In this document: positions 4,325-5,612 of the stretch, piece by piece
How the letters are laid out: each line of letters starts with the position of its first letter
Numbering within the stretch: the first letter of the stretch is position 1
Made by a program: the position numbers and the translations under genes
Origin: Deltaproteobacteria bacterium
Lineage (GTDB): Bacteria > Desulfobacterota > Syntrophia > Syntrophales > Smithellaceae
Reading direction: 5' to 3'
Assembly (NCBI GenBank): GCA_017860985.1
Contig: JAGFXG010000102.1
Span: 1-5,612, forward strand
DNA length: 5,612 nt
The notes under the pieces: generated by a model
Seen by the model: only the letters and a program-made list of their open reading frames with translations
Databases searched by the model: none
Told to the model about the DNA's origin: nothing

Positions 4325-5612
4325 TCACTGTCCCGGGACATCCGCCTTCAACTCGATCAATCTGCCTTCCATCTCCAAATCAATTTTCAAACGTTTGACG
4401 GCCTCCTTCGCATCGGCCATGTTTTTAAAGGGGCCGGCTATGACCCGGTAATCGTTCTTTCTTGTTATTACCCTCGCGGGGATCTGCGGGCCCTGGTGAT
4501 TGATAATCGCGGCAAGTCTCAAAGCGTTCTCCCGGTGAGGCATGTCGCCGGCCAGGACATACCAGGCGCCCATTTTGAGTTCCGGGACCTCCGGTCTGCC
4601 ATAGAGCTTTGACGGGTGCCGGACTTCCGCTATTTCAGCCCCCTTCCCGCTTCCGTCAGGGACCCCGGAAACACTCACGGGAACCCCGCGGGCCTCGGCC
4701 AGCGCTTGTTTGACTTTTCCCCAGTCGACAGGCCGCGCCGATTTCTTTTCAATGCCTTTCAGTTTTGCAAACATCTTGTTAAGTTCGGACTTGTCCGAGT
4801 CTTCGCCGTTCGCATGCACTTCGATGTAAACAACGCCGCCGCTTTGGCCTACGAGATAAGGCTGGTTCACAATGCTCACAGGCGTATTGACAGGGGTGCT
4901 TTCGTAAAGCCTTTTAATGTCCTCCGGATAGAGCCTTATACAGCCATTGGTCGCCTGAAGGCCGATGCTGGCCGGCTTATTGGTGCCGTGGACGAGGTAA
5001 CCCGGCCTGCTCAAATACATGGCATATTCGCCAAGCGGGTTTTTAGGGCCCGGGGGGACTTTCTCGGGCAGAGGATCACCCTTCTTTCGGTAGCGCTCGG
5101 CAATGGATGCGGGCACATGCCAAGTCGGCCTGACTGTCTTGCTCTTAACATACATCTGGCCCATTGGAGTGGGCCGGTCCTCGGCGCCGACTCCGACAGG
5201 GTAAGTCGCAACCCGGCCGCCGCCCTTGAACAGGAAGAGCCTCATCGCCGCCAGGTTAATGACAATCCCCTTTCTCCTGGCATCCGGAAGAATAAAGCTC
5301 AGCGGCAAAATGACCTTCCTCCCGGCCTCGGGCACCCACATGTCCACCCCCGGGTTGGCGGCGCTGATGGCATTGATTCCCAAACCGAAGTGCCTTGCTA
5401 CATCCGGCAGGGTATCGTCCTTCTCGAGCCTGACCGTCGCCAGCCGGCCGATGACGCTGTCTCCCTTGGCCGCCGAAAAATCATTTCGCTGGATATCTTC
5501 TTCCAGCGGCGGACCCTGCTGGCCGGCCGGTTCCAGCACGGTAACCGTTTTCATTGCGCCGCACCCAATGAGAGCTGTCAATATCACGAACAGGGCTATC
5601 AGCAAGAGCCTG
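4325..5612 (-). CDS. Lipoprotein L,D-transpeptidase with LysM, YkuD and SPOR-like domains (5' end cut)
   Basis: The frame is open to the right edge and codes for Arg-Leu before the first possible in-window start (TTG 5605), so the true start lies outside; numbering here is from that TTG (426 residues). A hydrophobic stretch leads to the lipobox LIGC with C15, predicting a membrane-anchored lipoprotein. A LysM-like domain follows at about 55-101 (DTLPDVARHFGLGINAI, NPGV), the YkuD transpeptidase domain at 112-246 and a SPOR-like domain at about 345-418 (WYVLAGDMPHRENA, RVIAGPFKNMADAKEAVKRL). LysM followed by YkuD is the layout of E. coli ErfK/YbiS/YcfS, which attach Lpp to peptidoglycan. Active-site residues are H206 in VHGTNKP and C222 in ATNGCIRLYPEDI. 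The usual SHGC is TNGC here, so the His before Gly-Cys is Asn. The Lpp-like gene follows 101 bp downstream on the same strand, fitting enzyme and substrate. Confidence 0.93.
   Translation of the reverse strand, partial: RLLLIALFVILTALIGCGAMKTVTVLEPAGQQGPPLEEDIQRNDFSAAKGDSVIGRLATVRLEKDDTLPDVARHFGLGINAISAANPGVDMWVPEAGRKVILPLSFILPDARRKGIVINLAAMRLFLFKGGGRVATYPVGVGAEDRPTPMGQMYVKSKTVRPTWHVPASIAERYRKKGDPLPEKVPPGPKNPLGEYAMYLSRPGYLVHGTNKPASIGLQATNGCIRLYPEDIKRLYESTPVNTPVSIVNQPYLVGQSGGVVYIEVHANGEDSDKSELNKMFAKLKGIEKKSARPVDWGKVKQALAEARGVPVSVSGVPDGSGKGAEIAEVRHPSKLYGRPEVPELKMGAWYVLAGDMPHRENALRLAAIINHQGPQIPARVITRKNDYRVIAGPFKNMADAKEAVKRLKIDLEMEGRLIELKADVPGQ

Overview
The window is a chromosomal segment from a Gram-negative (diderm) bacterium. 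Two lipoproteins, one of them Braun/OprI-like with an Ala-rich coiled coil, and two periplasmic YkuD L,D-transpeptidases require an outer membrane and meso-DAP-type peptidoglycan. The mix of a ~340-residue LOG-type Rossmann protein, a YwbE homolog, a CspA-type protein and a LysM/YkuD/SPOR lipoprotein, at moderate and uneven GC, looks most like a deltaproteobacterium (Desulfobacterota). That placement is an inference from gene flavour only.

Left part (1-1340, all genes on the minus strand). Reading leftwards, a promoter near 1306-1335 precedes a ywbE-family gene (1257-1060). A YaiI/YqxD (UPF0178) gene (1018-551) follows 41 bp later, and a clear intrinsic terminator at 396-433 ends the unit. 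A single-domain cold-shock protein (308-108) comes next, with a strong ribosome binding site, a candidate promoter whose -10 lies inside a perfect palindrome, and its own GC-rich terminator at 59-86.

Middle (1291-1642) is a non-coding divergent intergenic region. It holds the ywbE promoter, an imperfect hairpin, and a 16-bp CRP/FNR-like palindrome about 92 bp before the next plus-strand gene.

Right part (1643-5612) is mainly a cell-envelope locus. On the plus strand a LOG-family gene (1643-2674) is followed 25 bp later by a secreted peptidoglycan-binding/L,D-transpeptidase gene (2700-3644). A bidirectional terminator at 3804-3846 separates these from two convergent minus-strand genes: a Lpp-like lipoprotein ending in Arg-Lys (4223-3873) and, upstream of it, a lipoprotein L,D-transpeptidase with LysM and SPOR-like domains, whose start lies beyond the right edge (5612-4325).

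The most interesting reading is functional. A Braun-type lipoprotein with a C-terminal RK lies between two L,D-transpeptidases, the enzyme class that in E. coli attaches Lpp to peptidoglycan through its C-terminal lysine. The locus may therefore be a self-contained outer-membrane/peptidoglycan tethering module. I saw no mobile element, CRISPR array, tRNA or rRNA, and no radically novel system.
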